DNA of 64,000 bases from Chitinophaga eiseniae (GCF_012641265.1 NZ_JABAHZ010000001.1:434001-498000); one strand, 5' to 3'; shown: positions 25,893 through 35,730, counted from the stretch's first letter. Notes: generated by a model not told the origin, from the letters alone. Numbers and translations: made by a program.

Positions 25893-28800
25893 TTAAAAAT
25901 GCCAGTTAATCTTTGCCGTATAAAGACCGGCCAGCGGCATCACATTACCGGGCGTTTCGGGGTCTCCCCCGGCATAACGGGTCAGTGTGAGTACGTTTTG
26001 CGCATGCAGGCTCAGTGTTAGTTCTTTCATGCCTGCCTTTTTGCTCCAGTTAGATGGCAGGGTATAGTAAATGCTGGCATTGTTCAACCGGATATAAGAG
26101 GCATCTGTGAAGGTGAGGTTCGACCAGCGTAGCTGTGACCAGCTGTTGTCTACCGGCAGGGTGTTAAACGCGGGATAAGGTACTACGTCGCCGGGTTTTT
26201 GCCAGTGCGAGGAACGGGCAATGAACTCAGGTACGTTCTGGTTGAAAGTGCCGGGCGTGTAAGCGATATTCTGGAGCATATTCATGCCGGTCTGTTTTTT
26301 AAACCGGAAAAAAATGCTGAACCGGAATCGCTTGTAAGAAGCGTCCATACCAAAGCCACCGTCAAACTTCGGTTGCAGGTCATAAGCCAGCCCTCTGTCA
26401 TCCAGGCCGGGAGCTGGTGCAACGCCACCGGCTCCATTAATGATGCCGTCATGATTATAATCCTGGAAAGCCGCTTTTCCGGTGAGCGGATCTACGCCAA
26501 TGAAGTGAAAAACATACTGTGTGTTGATTGACTGACCCACACGATATAGCCCTGCATAAGGCGTGTTATCAAGGTTAGGGAAAGAAAGCAATATGTTCCT
26601 GTTAAGGCCTATATTGAACCTGGCAGACAGGGAAAAATCTTTTTTAGCGATGAGCTGAGCGGATATGCTCCCTTCCCAGCCGCTGTTTTGTATAACAAGC
26701 GGTACATTGGTGGTAAGGGAATTAATGTTGACCGAGTTGATGAACCCGGGAGTGGGGGACGCTGATATCTGATCGGACACGCGGTTACGGTACCAGCTGA
26801 CGTCCAATGATACTTTATCTTTAAACAGGCCAAGCTGCAGGGCTGTTTCCAGCTTGCGGTTTTCCTGCCATTTGTAGCGCTGGTTAGGCCGGATGGAAGG
26901 GGTGAGTGCACTTTGCCCGTTATATCCGCCACCCACAAAAGACGAATAGGTTTGTACCTGCCACAGGGCCAGGTATTGGTAATCGAGTCCTCCATCGTCG
27001 CCGGTGAGGCCATAGCTGCCCCTGAATTTCAGAAAGCTGATTGCGGCGGGTAGTTTTTCGCGCAGCCATTTTTCCCCGGAAGCTATCCATGCCAGCCCTA
27101 TAGAACCAAAGCTGCCATATTGCGCCTGGGGGCCAAACTTGGAAGAGCCTTGTTTGGTACCGTTCAGATGCAGGATGTATCGGTCATCCCAGTTATAGGA
27201 AACATCGCCTATAAAGGCGGCGGTTTTTGCCTGGCTATAGGCTGCTGACGTAAGAATGGAGGGGGCGTTGGCGATAGAACCCAACAGGATATCGTTATCA
27301 TATCCAAAGCCATACTGGTTGCTGCCCCTGGTGGAGGTGGCCACTTCATTGCCTATAACGCTTAGCTGTAGATGGCCTTTTCCCAGGCGGGTATTATAAG
27401 TCACCTGTGGGTTGATCGTCCAGCCGGCATTCTGTGTAATGCTGAAATTGGCGCTGCCCGTGGCATAACTTGCATAAGGCCCCTGGGAAGCGATGGTCAT
27501 AAAAGCATTGGTGCTGTTATAAGCAAAGTTATATCCCAATATGGTGCTGAAGGTAAAGCCCCGGAAAGGCTTGTAATCCAGGCGCAGGCTGCTGGTGAGG
27601 GTAGTAGTGGCCTGCGGATTGGAAGGGTTGAGGTAAGCGCCAAAGGGGTAGATGCTCAGCAGCCCGTTAGCATCCCATTCGGCCCAGTTGGGATTACCTT
27701 TTTTATCGAACACCGGCGGGGCATTGGGCGCCCATCCCGGGTCGATCACAGGTGGTACTACATTCACATAGCCGTAGGAAAAATTAGCAGAGAGGTTAAC
27801 AGACAATTTCTGATCGGGCGTGGTATGGTTTACATTGCTGGCAAAAGTAATGCGCTGTGTGGCGCCTGATATGCTGGTGGTATTGGTAAGGCGGTTATAG
27901 TTGGCGTTGATCCGGAAACTGGTTTGCTCCGAGCCCCCGGATATGCCTGCTGTTACATTGAGGTCTACAGCGCGTGCACCGAGCATCTGCTTTCCCCAGT
28001 CGGTATACCGGGTAGTATCCCAGAGCAGCAGGTCGGCAGCGTTTTGCAGGTTGGGGGTAATGCCTGAATTTTTGAGTGCCTCCCGGCGCATTTGCAGGTA
28101 GTCCTGGGTATTGGCGTATTTAAAAAGCCGGGTGGTGCGGCCCCAGCTGAGCATGGGCGGGTCCACATTGAAATCAAACCTGGTTTTACCGGGCTTACCC
28201 CGCTTGGTGGTGATCAGTATAACCCCATTGCTGCCATTGGCGCCGTAAACAGCGGTGGCATCTGCATCTTTCAGCACATCAATACTTTCAATATCATCCG
28301 GGTTAATACTGAAAAGCGGGCTTTGGCCATTGGTAGTAGTACCGCTTGGATAATTGTAGTTGACGTTTTGGATAAAGCCGCTGGATATATGATTGTATGA
28401 ATTACCCAGCGACAGCACATTAAGCGGAACGCCGTCTATCACATACAACGGGTCGGCTGGCACGCCGGCGTTCAGGGAGTTAATGCCCCGTATCTGCACG
28501 CTTACCGGCGAACTGGCAAAACCGTTGGTATAGCTTATCACCATGCCGGGTACTCTGCCTTCGAGCGCCGCCAGTGGATTCATCACCGGTTGCTTTTCTA
28601 TTTCAGCAGCGGTTATTTTGGTGATATTTCCGGTCATCAGCCGGGGGCTGCTTTTGCTGTAAGCCTGGGTAACTACTTCGTCTAACAGGCTGCTGGCGTC
28701 TTTGAGTACAATACTTATTTCCGTTTGCCCGTTTACTGGTACCTGCCTGGCGTTATAGCCAATGAAGCTAACTTTGAGTGTATCGGAAGGGCGTATGTTC

Positions 28801-29261
28801 TTCAACGTGAAATGCCCTTTGGCGTCAGTGATAGTACCCTGGCGCGAACGTTGCACCACCACGCTGGCGCCTTCCAATGGCTTATTGCGTGTATCCGTTA
28901 CCGTGCCTGTTACGATATAGGTGCCTGCATTGGGGGCGATCATCGGGAAGATAGCAATAGTCCGGTTCAGGATACTGTAAGAGAAAGGGCTCCCCTGCAG
29001 GCATCTTTCCAGCACTTCTGTCACCGGCACATCTTTTACTTCCAGCGTAAGCGGGCCTATTTTCCGGGCCCATTCGGCTTTACAGAAGAAGTTGTAGCCT
29101 GTTTGCCGGCGTACATCTTTCAGAATAGCATCAATAGATACATGTTGCGCGGAGATGCTGACTGTTTGGGCCCATCCCCGTACATTCATGAATAAGATGA
29201 AAGCGATAAAAATGAGCAATAGCTTCCCTGAACGACGGGAGCGTCGTACTGTTAATTGCAT
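25893..29261 (-). CDS. SusC/RagA TonB-linked outer-membrane transporter with STN domain (circuit B)
   Basis: The 1122-residue protein has a signal peptide (LLLIFIAFILFMNVRGWAQ), an STN domain (about 33-107), a carboxypeptidase-regulatory-like domain (NKPLEGASVVVQRSRQGTI), a plug (DPLYVIDGVPLNVLSLG, SIDVLKDADATAVYGANGSN) and a TonB-dependent barrel. It imports a substrate with the SusD encoded downstream and should report substrate to the FecR encoded upstream through its STN domain. Confidence 0.95.
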   Translation of the reverse strand: MQLTVRRSRRSGKLLLIFIAFILFMNVRGWAQTVSISAQHVSIDAILKDVRRQTGYNFFCKAEWARKIGPLTLEVKDVPVTEVLERCLQGSPFSYSILNRTIAIFPMIAPNAGTYIVTGTVTDTRNKPLEGASVVVQRSRQGTITDAKGHFTLKNIRPSDTLKVSFIGYNARQVPVNGQTEISIVLKDASSLLDEVVTQAYSKSSPRLMTGNITKITAAEIEKQPVMNPLAALEGRVPGMVISYTNGFASSPVSVQIRGINSLNAGVPADPLYVIDGVPLNVLSLGNSYNHISSGFIQNVNYNYPSGTTTNGQSPLFSINPDDIESIDVLKDADATAVYGANGSNGVILITTKRGKPGKTRFDFNVDPPMLSWGRTTRLFKYANTQDYLQMRREALKNSGITPNLQNAADLLLWDTTRYTDWGKQMLGARAVDLNVTAGISGGSEQTSFRINANYNRLTNTTSISGATQRITFASNVNHTTPDQKLSVNLSANFSYGYVNVVPPVIDPGWAPNAPPVFDKKGNPNWAEWDANGLLSIYPFGAYLNPSNPQATTTLTSSLRLDYKPFRGFTFSTILGYNFAYNSTNAFMTIASQGPYASYATGSANFSITQNAGWTINPQVTYNTRLGKGHLQLSVIGNEVATSTRGSNQYGFGYDNDILLGSIANAPSILTSAAYSQAKTAAFIGDVSYNWDDRYILHLNGTKQGSSKFGPQAQYGSFGSIGLAWIASGEKWLREKLPAAISFLKFRGSYGLTGDDGGLDYQYLALWQVQTYSSFVGGGYNGQSALTPSIRPNQRYKWQENRKLETALQLGLFKDKVSLDVSWYRNRVSDQISASPTPGFINSVNINSLTTNVPLVIQNSGWEGSISAQLIAKKDFSLSARFNIGLNRNILLSFPNLDNTPYAGLYRVGQSINTQYVFHFIGVDPLTGKAAFQDYNHDGIINGAGGVAPAPGLDDRGLAYDLQPKFDGGFGMDASYKRFRFSIFFRFKKQTGMNMLQNIAYTPGTFNQNVPEFIARSSHWQKPGDVVPYPAFNTLPVDNSWSQLRWSNLTFTDASYIRLNNASIYYTLPSNWSKKAGMKELTLSLHAQNVLTLTRYAGGDPETPGNVMPLAGLYTAKINWHF

Positions 29262-29318
29262 TGATCCTGGTTGTTTAGATAGGTTGATAAATGAACACCC
29301 GGTGTAGTCTGCTGCGGG

Positions 29319-30545
29319 CTATGGTTGTACTATGATCTTCCCCGTTTCATTGTGTTGTCCTGCCTCTATCCTGAAATGAATTCCACTGGTGAGCTCCAGG
29401 CTTTTCAGCGCCGTGGCCAGATCTGTGCTACGGCTCATCATGCCTATGATAGGCGCCTGTGGCTTTGCTCCTTCATAAATAATTTCCATGTTATACCATC
29501 TCCCGATTTGGTTCATCACGGTTTCGATATCCTGGTCCCGGAAATCGAAAACGCCGTTTTTCCAGGCCACGGCCGCTTCTCCATCTGCATGCGGTATCAG
29601 CCTGATGGCGTCGTTGCCGTTGCTGAACAACGCCTGTTGGCCGGGATGCAGCAATAATTTGTTGTCTCCTTTCACCACCCTTACCGCGCCTTCCAGCAGG
29701 GTAGCCTTTATGGTATGGTCTTCGGTATACGCGCTGATATTAAAATGCGTCCCCAATACTTCTATAACCGCATCATTTACTTTTACGCGAAAGGGCATGG
29801 CAGCATTCCCCGATACTTCGAAATAAGCCTCCCCGGTGATAACTACTTCCCGGGTATTGCCGGTAAATGCAACAGGGAATGTAATGGAAGACGCAGCATT
29901 CAGCCACACATTGGTACCATCGGAAAGTGCCAGCTGATAATCGCTCCCATTGGGCGTTCGTAATGTATTATAGGCCGATGGGGAAGTGGATGTATTTTCC
30001 GGTGCTGTTTGGTGATACGCCAGGTGTCCCTGGCTGGATTTAAGGACAACAGCCCCATTCTGATGCGCCAGTGTTCCCGTTGTAATGCTGTCCAGTGCTA
30101 TGCTGGCGCCGTTTGCCAGCGTAAGGGATGCCTGGCGGTTATGCAACGGCATTACGTTGTTGGCGCCAGGAGCACTGGTGATGGCCGTACTACCGTGCGG
30201 CATATGGTTGGTTAAAATATAATAACCCAGTCCGCCGGCAAGGAACAGGATAGCAGCAGCGGCTGCGTACTTTGTCCACGCAGGCAGGCGCCGGAGCACT
30301 TTACGTTGCTGCAACGCAGGTATGGTCGTTGTTAATCTTTGATACACCTTTTCTATCACTACCGCATGCGTATCATCGACAGGAACCGGCACAGGAACCT
30401 CTTCCAGCAATGCCTGCCAGGCGCCGGCCAATGCCGGGTCATCCGCATAGCTTACCAGCTCTTGTAACGTTTGCCGGTCGTTGCCTCCTTTAATCCATTG
30501 ATCAAAGAGCCGGCGCAGCGCTTCCTCTTTTTGAACAGGTGTCAT
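29319..30545 (-). CDS. FecR-type anti-sigma factor (circuit B)
   Basis: The 408-residue protein has a cytoplasmic N-terminal region (1-90), one membrane span (about 91-111), a periplasmic FecR domain (TPNGSDYQLALSDGTNVWLN, GEAYFEVSGN) and a C-terminal DUF4974 domain (NQIGRWYNMEIIYEG). It lies 82 bp downstream of its sigma factor gene and 57 bp upstream of the STN-bearing susC. Confidence 0.93.
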   Translation of the reverse strand: MTPVQKEEALRRLFDQWIKGGNDRQTLQELVSYADDPALAGAWQALLEEVPVPVPVDDTHAVVIEKVYQRLTTTIPALQQRKVLRRLPAWTKYAAAAAILFLAGGLGYYILTNHMPHGSTAITSAPGANNVMPLHNRQASLTLANGASIALDSITTGTLAHQNGAVVLKSSQGHLAYHQTAPENTSTSPSAYNTLRTPNGSDYQLALSDGTNVWLNAASSITFPVAFTGNTREVVITGEAYFEVSGNAAMPFRVKVNDAVIEVLGTHFNISAYTEDHTIKATLLEGAVRVVKGDNKLLLHPGQQALFSNGNDAIRLIPHADGEAAVAWKNGVFDFRDQDIETVMNQIGRWYNMEIIYEGAKPQAPIIGMMSRSTDLATALKSLELTSGIHFRIEAGQHNETGKIIVQP

Positions 30546-30627
30546 ATATATAATACGTAGCTCCGGGGGAAAATAACTATCCTTCCTTAAAAAAAAATTT
30601 AACGGTCATCATGAAGGAAAATAACTA

Positions 30628-31221
30628 CTATCTGAATAGCCATATCAGTAGCAATCCTGCCATCCCCGATTTACCGGTAGCCAATGCTTTCAGGTTCTGC
30701 GTGGCTTTAACGAGGTGATTATTCACTGTGGCACGGGAAATATGCAGTAACTGACTCACTTCGTCATGTGAGCGGTTTTCTAGTTTACACAGCTGAAATA
30801 CCAGCCTGCGTTGAGGCGGCAGGCTTTCTATAGCCCTGGCCAGCCAGGTTTCGTTCTCTTTTTTAAACAGCCACTCTTCCGTACTTTCCCATTCTTCGGC
30901 GCCCGCCTGGGCAAGCTGTTCTATCAGTTGCTGATTGCGTTTGGCTTTCCGGAACAAATCCAATACGAGATTGTCGGATATTTTGAACAGGAATGCGCCA
31001 AATGATTTTTCCGGATCAATCTCAGCCCTCTTCTGCCAGATGATGGAAAAAAGGTCTTGCAGAATATCAGCGGCCAGGTCTTCCGATTTCAGCACGCGGA
31101 GTAGTTTGCCGTAAACACGGGGACTGTAATATTGGTATATCGCATGAAAAGCAGCTGCATCGCCCTGTTTGACAAGGCGGATATACATTTTTTCGTTGGC
31201 CGGATCAAATTGCTGTGGCAT
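30628..31221 (-). CDS. ECF-type sigma-70 factor (circuit B)
   Basis: A 197-residue ECF sigma factor with region 2 (SEDLAADILQDLFSIIWQKR) and a region 4 helix-turn-helix (RSHDEVSQLLHISRATVNNHL). It should be held by the downstream FecR and direct transcription of the circuit B susCD operon. The last 12 residues (MAGLLLIWLFR) are hydrophobic and could touch the membrane. Confidence 0.92.
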   Translation of the reverse strand: MPQQFDPANEKMYIRLVKQGDAAAFHAIYQYYSPRVYGKLLRVLKSEDLAADILQDLFSIIWQKRAEIDPEKSFGAFLFKISDNLVLDLFRKAKRNQQLIEQLAQAGAEEWESTEEWLFKKENETWLARAIESLPPQRRLVFQLCKLENRSHDEVSQLLHISRATVNNHLVKATQNLKALATGKSGMAGLLLIWLFR

Positions 31222-31281
31222 GTTTTGCGGAGCTCGTACTCCGGTTTGTTATTGATTGATAAGCAGTGTATGACAATCTTG

Positions 31282-31299
31282 TTGTACTTAAAAGTACAA
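31282..31299. promoter_or_regulatory. Palindrome upstream of the circuit B sigma gene
   Basis: TTGTACTT-AA-AAGTACAA, a perfect 8-bp inverted repeat, lies 61 bp upstream of the sigma start codon on the minus strand, in a position that fits an operator. I see no strong TAnnTTTG box beside it. Confidence 0.35.
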
Positions 31300-31410
31300 A
31301 AAAAGTGTTCAATTGTATAGCAATAGTGGGGTAGTTTTTAAAAAAAGATAGGAGGTGTGAGCCGTGTCAAAAGCGTGTTTAGTGTATAGATGTGCTATTG
31401 TAATCGTCGC

Positions 31411-31872
31411 TTATCCTTTCTTTTTCGACAGGAAAAACTGGATTTCAGGCGTTGTCAATTTGCTCTTCTCCAGCGCAATAAGGAAACGGGTAGGATGATC
31501 CACTATAAGCAGGATATCTTTTCGGGTCACGTCAATTCGTTTAATCCAGTCCCAGCTTTTGGTTTCGATACTATTACTGTCGATATGTCTTATAATAATA
31601 GATTGCTCATTAAATTCAATATTAGCATCTAAAGGAGCTTTCCGAACCATCGCCTGAGTGCTGAAATGATAAACCGGTACTAAAATAACCAACGCGAAAA
31701 TGAAAAAGTAAATGAGTGCGGAAGGACCCACCCCGGCATTTTCCAGTGGAAAAGCATAGCCCAGCATCAACATGCCCAGCAAGTACATCCAAAGGCTTTT
31801 TCTGAAAAAGAAGTACATTTTAGCACGGAGTACGGTGTTATAGGTTGTCTGTATTCTTTTAATAATGACCAT
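31411..31872 (-). CDS. YcxB-like membrane protein
   Basis: The 153-residue protein has two adjacent membrane segments (about 27-42 and 51-67: LWMYLLGMLMLGYAF and LIYFFIFALVILVPVY), followed by a soluble domain with FNEQSIIIRHIDSNSIETKSWDWI. That pattern recalls the YcxB-like C-terminal domain. Function is not established. It is divergent from the sensor kinase gene and has its own likely promoter. Confidence 0.65.
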   Translation of the reverse strand: MVIIKRIQTTYNTVLRAKMYFFFRKSLWMYLLGMLMLGYAFPLENAGVGPSALIYFFIFALVILVPVYHFSTQAMVRKAPLDANIEFNEQSIIIRHIDSNSIETKSWDWIKRIDVTRKDILLIVDHPTRFLIALEKSKLTTPEIQFFLSKKKG

Positions 31873-31898
31873 GGGTTAGCTAACAAATTGGTAGGATA

Positions 31899-31906
31899 CA
31901 AATGTA
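31899..31906 (-). promoter_or_regulatory. Candidate -7 promoter element for the YcxB-like gene
   Basis: On the minus strand TACATTTG matches the TAnnTTTG consensus exactly and lies 27 bp before the start codon. No -33 TTG at normal spacing is visible. Confidence 0.35.
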
Positions 31907-31946
31907 TTTAATTATTACCTTCAACGTCTAAACGGAAATATTTTTC

Positions 31947-33875
31947 TTGATCGTGGAAATTACCATATTAACCCAAACCTGGCTAAACAAAGTACCAGTC
32001 CTGTTTTTTGTAGTCCTGATGGCGCTTTCCCGTCCCTGCCTGGCCCAAAATGAGACAGGTTTCACGGCTTACGGAGAGGTACCGGTAAAAACCCCCGATT
32101 CCCTTTTGCGGAAAATACATTTGGCTACCGATATTAAAGCGAAGATAGCGGAAGTGCAGCCCCTGTTGGCCTTTCATGCAGCCCATGGCACTACGGACTC
32201 TGTGATTTTTTATGCGCAACAGCTGATTGGCGGTCTTAATCAAAGTGACCTCCCGTCTGCTGATAAACTTTCCAGCCAGGTTTTCCTTTATTTTATGCTG
32301 GCCAATGCCTACAGTGAGGAAGGCCTGTACGACGAAGCTTTACGTTTTTACCTGCAGGGCGTCCCGATCGCAGCGTCCCTCAACAACCAGGTCGCCGTTA
32401 ATGACAACAAACTGGGCATAGCCAACGTATATGCTGCCCGTAAGGAACACGACAAAGCCATAGCAGCCTACCAGGACCTGCTACAACATACCGGCCAGGA
32501 CGAAAAACTGAAACATTGGGTGTATGAGCGGCTGGGCATCATTTTTCTTGAACAGAAAAACCTGCCCCAGGCGAAGCTATATACCGAGAAAGCACTGGCT
32601 TATTTCCAGGCGCAACACGAGGAAAAGAAGGCACTACAGGCGAAACTAACGCTGGGCATCATCGCGGAGTTTAGCCAGCAAACAGAGGAGGCATACACGA
32701 TTTACAATGAAGTAGAAAACAAGGCGCAGCAGCACCAGTTTTTTGACTTGTACATCAACGCAGGACAAAGGATGGGCGACCTGCTCATTGCCCACAAGGA
32801 CTATGACAATGCAAAAGCCTTGCTGTCGCTGGTATACGCTAACGCGCTGCAATGGAACGACCTGAAAACACAGCTGAAAGTACTGAACAGCCTGCGTAAC
32901 GTGCACGCGGTAACAGGTGATTATAAAAACGCCTATGCACTCATGACTCAGTACCTGGGCATTTCCCAGGAGGTATTGAACCGGCAGAATAAAAAAGAGA
33001 TCAACGAACTCGAAATAAAATACCAAACCGCCCAGAAGGAAAAAGAAATATTGAACAAAGAGAACGAGTTAAACCATCAGAAAACAATAAAATACAGCCT
33101 GCTGATCGGTTTTCTTGCTATCCTGCTACCCATCATAGGCTTGCTGTATATGTATTACCAAAAACTGCAGGCACAGAGCAAACTAAATGCTACGATGGAG
33201 GAAATGAACCGGCAGAAAATCGCGGCGCTGCTGAAAGATAAGGAACTGGAATTGCTTAAGGCCTCCGTTAGCGGCCAGGAAAAAGAGCGGAAGCGGATTG
33301 CGGGCGAACTGCACGATAGTATCGGTGGCAACCTCGCTGCTATCAAACTCCAGCTCTCCAATCAAACTGCCGTAAATAGGTTGGATGCGCTGATCCGGCA
33401 GGTCGACGATACCTACCGCCAGGTACGTGACCTTTCCCATGACCTGGTGCCGCTGAAATTTGGTCATACCGGCTTTACCGAACTCATTGCCGGCTATATC
33501 CGGCAATTCAACATGCCTGGTAATGCCATTATCACCTTCCAGGCGTTTCCCGGCGATGAAATTGAACGGATCGGAACTTCCCTGAAAGCGGAGATTTATA
33601 AGATCATCCAGGAACTGATCACCAACGCCCAGAAACACAGCCAGGCCTCGAAAGTAGAAATACAATTGACCCGGCTGGATGGTACGCTGAAGTTGCTGTT
33701 TGAAGATGATGGCCAGGGATTTTCCTTGGAAACAGTGAAATATGGCATCGGATTTCAGAATATCCGGGAGCGGTTGAAATTATTCGATGGCGTATTTTCC
33801 ATCGACTCTTTCCCCTCGAAAGGCACCGTAATTGACATTGAAATACCTTTAAACCCGGAATGTTATGAAGCATAA
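31947..33875 (+). CDS. TPR-containing sensor histidine kinase (NarL/LuxR-type)
   Basis: The 642-residue protein has an export signal (VPVLFFVVLMALSRPCLAQ), a periplasmic or extracellular TPR array (about 60-340), a long linker helix, one membrane span (about 384-403), a second coiled coil and a HisKA_3 dimerisation domain. The phospho-acceptor is His456 in RKRIAGELHDSIGGN, and an HATPase domain follows (NAQKHSQ, DDGQGF, GIGFQNIRERL). It should phosphorylate the response regulator encoded next, whose gene overlaps by 11 bp. No ATG begins this frame: the start is TTG at 31947 or GTG at 31953. Confidence 0.9.
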   Translation: MIVEITILTQTWLNKVPVLFFVVLMALSRPCLAQNETGFTAYGEVPVKTPDSLLRKIHLATDIKAKIAEVQPLLAFHAAHGTTDSVIFYAQQLIGGLNQSDLPSADKLSSQVFLYFMLANAYSEEGLYDEALRFYLQGVPIAASLNNQVAVNDNKLGIANVYAARKEHDKAIAAYQDLLQHTGQDEKLKHWVYERLGIIFLEQKNLPQAKLYTEKALAYFQAQHEEKKALQAKLTLGIIAEFSQQTEEAYTIYNEVENKAQQHQFFDLYINAGQRMGDLLIAHKDYDNAKALLSLVYANALQWNDLKTQLKVLNSLRNVHAVTGDYKNAYALMTQYLGISQEVLNRQNKKEINELEIKYQTAQKEKEILNKENELNHQKTIKYSLLIGFLAILLPIIGLLYMYYQKLQAQSKLNATMEEMNRQKIAALLKDKELELLKASVSGQEKERKRIAGELHDSIGGNLAAIKLQLSNQTAVNRLDALIRQVDDTYRQVRDLSHDLVPLKFGHTGFTELIAGYIRQFNMPGNAIITFQAFPGDEIERIGTSLKAEIYKIIQELITNAQKHSQASKVEIQLTRLDGTLKLLFEDDGQGFSLETVKYGIGFQNIRERLKLFDGVFSIDSFPSKGTVIDIEIPLNPECYEA

Positions 33876-34506
33876 TATTATCCTTGCCGACGATCATAAA
33901 CTGTTCCTGGAAGGTCTTATCAGGTTGATAGCACAGGAAAAAGACCTGCATGTACTGTATTATGCGCATAATGGCCAACTGGTCATGAATTATCTTGATC
34001 AGCATCCGGATGAGCAGGTCGATCTCGTTATTACCGATATCAGTATGCCGGATATAGACGGCATTACACTGAATAACTATATCAAGGAAAAAAGACCGGA
34101 GATCAGCACGCTGGTGGTAAGTATGCACACCGACAGTAATATCATCGATGCGCTTATCCAGAATAATGTCGATGGCTTTTTATCGAAGAATGCGGATTCA
34201 GAGGAGTTGCTGGAGGCGGTCAAAACGATCCTCAAAGGCGGGAAATACTTTTCAGAGGCGGTAAAACAGGAATATCTCAAGAGCGTGTTCAACAAGGAAA
34301 AGGAAACCCTTGAAATGCTCACTTCCCGCGAAAAGGATGTGCTGAAGCTGATTGCGGAAGAATACACCACCCAGGAAATCGCTGATAAACTCTTTCTCAG
34401 CAAACATACGATTGAAAGTTACCGCAAAACCCTCATTCTGAAGCTGAAAGTACGCAACCTGGCAGGCCTCACCAGGTACGCCGTCAAATTGGGTCTTCTC
34501 AGCTAA
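33865..34506 (+). CDS. LuxR-family response regulator
   Basis: A 213-residue two-domain regulator: a receiver domain with acidic pocket DD (9-10), phospho-acceptor Asp58 in LVITDISMP and a conserved Lys near 107, then a LuxR-type helix-turn-helix (LTSREKDVLKLIAEEYTTQE, LFLSKHTIESYRK). Its start overlaps the kinase gene by 11 bp, so the two form a pair. Target genes are unknown, though the downstream membrane/SIMPL operon is a natural candidate. Confidence 0.93.
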   Translation: MKHNIILADDHKLFLEGLIRLIAQEKDLHVLYYAHNGQLVMNYLDQHPDEQVDLVITDISMPDIDGITLNNYIKEKRPEISTLVVSMHTDSNIIDALIQNNVDGFLSKNADSEELLEAVKTILKGGKYFSEAVKQEYLKSVFNKEKETLEMLTSREKDVLKLIAEEYTTQEIADKLFLSKHTIESYRKTLILKLKVRNLAGLTRYAVKLGLLS

Positions 34507-34524
34507 CCCCCTGAAAACAGGGGG
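34507..34524 (+). terminator. Hairpin after the response regulator gene
   Basis: CCCCCTG-AAAA-CAGGGGG is a perfect 7-bp stem directly after the regulator stop codon. The T-run that follows is weak, so it may only partly terminate. Confidence 0.5.
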
Positions 34525-34546
34525 GTGAATTTCACTGAATACGATG

Positions 34547-34577
34547 TTGCTGTCCCCGTCGTGCCTGGCTACCTTTG
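34547..34577 (+). promoter_or_regulatory. Bacteroidota-type promoter for the small membrane protein / SIMPL operon
   Basis: TTG at 34547-34549 and TACCTTTG at 34570-34577 are separated by 20 bases, matching the -33 TTG / -7 TAnnTTTG consensus exactly. Transcription would begin near 34583, about 40 bases before the ATG at 34623. Confidence 0.65.
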
Positions 34578-34622
34578 TTGCATAACAAAAGAAACCATCT
34601 CGAAACTAAAAAATGCAACATT

Positions 34623-35048
34623 ATGATCTACGGAATAACATTAATCCTGCTGAGCATCATTGCCGTTCCCTCCCTGATTTTATCCAGAAAACCCAATGCA
34701 AAGGAATTGTTGGAAAAAGTGGAGCCCTACCAGGGCTGGATAGGGATTATTTTCTGTGGCTGGGGTATATGGGGGCTTGTAATGGCCATTTTAAACGTGG
34801 GTTGGCTCACTTCGGCGCCTATTTGGTGGATCACGTTAACCGCAGGCAACTTGGTAGAAGCATGCCTTGGTTTCCTGCTCGGATTTCCCCTCATCAATAA
34901 ATTCTTCCTCTCCAACAACGAAAAGGCCAGGGAAAAGGCGGCGCGTATCCGCGCACAGGTAGCGCCCAAACAAGGTAGCCTGGGCATACTGGGCATCATC
35001 GTAGGCATATGGATGATCGTTGCATCCTTCCTCTTTACCATTGCCTAG
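34623..35048 (+). CDS. Small multi-span membrane protein of unknown function
   Basis: The 141-residue protein has about four membrane segments: residues 1-20 ([19 protein letters not shown]), 37-55 ([18 protein letters not shown]), 60-85 and 120-139 ([19 protein letters not shown]). I do not recognise the family. An upstream TTG would place the start within the promoter region, so the ATG at 34623 is preferred. It lies 31 bp before the SIMPL-domain gene and shares its promoter. Confidence 0.75.
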   Translation: MIYGITLILLSIIAVPSLILSRKPNAKELLEKVEPYQGWIGIIFCGWGIWGLVMAILNVGWLTSAPIWWITLTAGNLVEACLGFLLGFPLINKFFLSNNEKAREKAARIRAQVAPKQGSLGILGIIVGIWMIVASFLFTIA

Positions 35049-35079
35049 CAGTATTCTTTTACCACTTAATTTTCAACCG

Positions 35080-35691
35080 ATGAAAAAAATTATACTGGCC
35101 GCCATCATATTGGTGTCGGCATGGAAGGGCCATGCCCAGGAACAGCAAAACCACGCTATCCAGGTGGGGGGCGCCGCCAAAGTAAACCGTGAAGTGGAAG
35201 CTTACCTGATCGATTTTTCCATAGCAGCGGAATATGGAGACACGGAAGGCAAGAAGTCTTTCGAAGACCTTAAAAAGAACTTTTTTGCAAAGATGAAGGA
35301 AGCTGGTCTGGATGAAAACCAGTTTAAAGAGGATAAAATGGGGTACCAGGCATTGCAGCTTTTCAGGGAAGGCAGTTTATACACGTTCCAAACCCGTTCC
35401 CGCGACGAACTACTGAAAGCTGCCAAACTGGCCAACGGCAGCATCATCAATATCACAGGTACCCGGGTAAAGTTCAAGCCTCTGGTGAAAGATGAAAAAG
35501 GCTACGAAGCGGCATTCCTCAATAGTAAAGAGAAAGCCGCCATGATCGCAAAAGCAGTCAATAAAAAGCTGGGACCGGTGCTCGCGGTGATGGATCTTAC
35601 CCAACAGGAAACCACGATGGAAGAGAGTTATTACTTTAAACCAATGGCAGAACAATATATCTATCTGTCAGTCAGTTTCGCCATTGAATAG
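35080..35691 (+). CDS. Exported SIMPL-domain (DUF541) protein
   Basis: The 203-residue protein has a signal peptide (KKIILAAIILVSAWKGHAQ) and a SIMPL/DUF541-type beta-alpha domain (AIQVGGAAKVNREVEAYLID, IAKAVNKKLGPVLAVMDL). Family members are periplasmic or surface proteins with few firm functions. An earlier in-frame start at 35020 would overlap the membrane protein gene by 29 bp and lacks an export signal. It is probably co-transcribed with the small membrane protein upstream. Confidence 0.75.
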   Translation: MKKIILAAIILVSAWKGHAQEQQNHAIQVGGAAKVNREVEAYLIDFSIAAEYGDTEGKKSFEDLKKNFFAKMKEAGLDENQFKEDKMGYQALQLFREGSLYTFQTRSRDELLKAAKLANGSIINITGTRVKFKPLVKDEKGYEAAFLNSKEKAAMIAKAVNKKLGPVLAVMDLTQQETTMEESYYFKPMAEQYIYLSVSFAIE

Positions 35692-35730
35692 CCGGCCTTC
35701 ATTCATTTTTTAACCCTGGATGCTATCTGA

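Noticed and set aside
24920..25909. Long plus-strand open frame (329 codons) opposite susD of circuit B
   Set aside because: It lies wholly antisense to a clear SusD gene, shows no domain or motif, and its length follows from the codon bias of the real gene.
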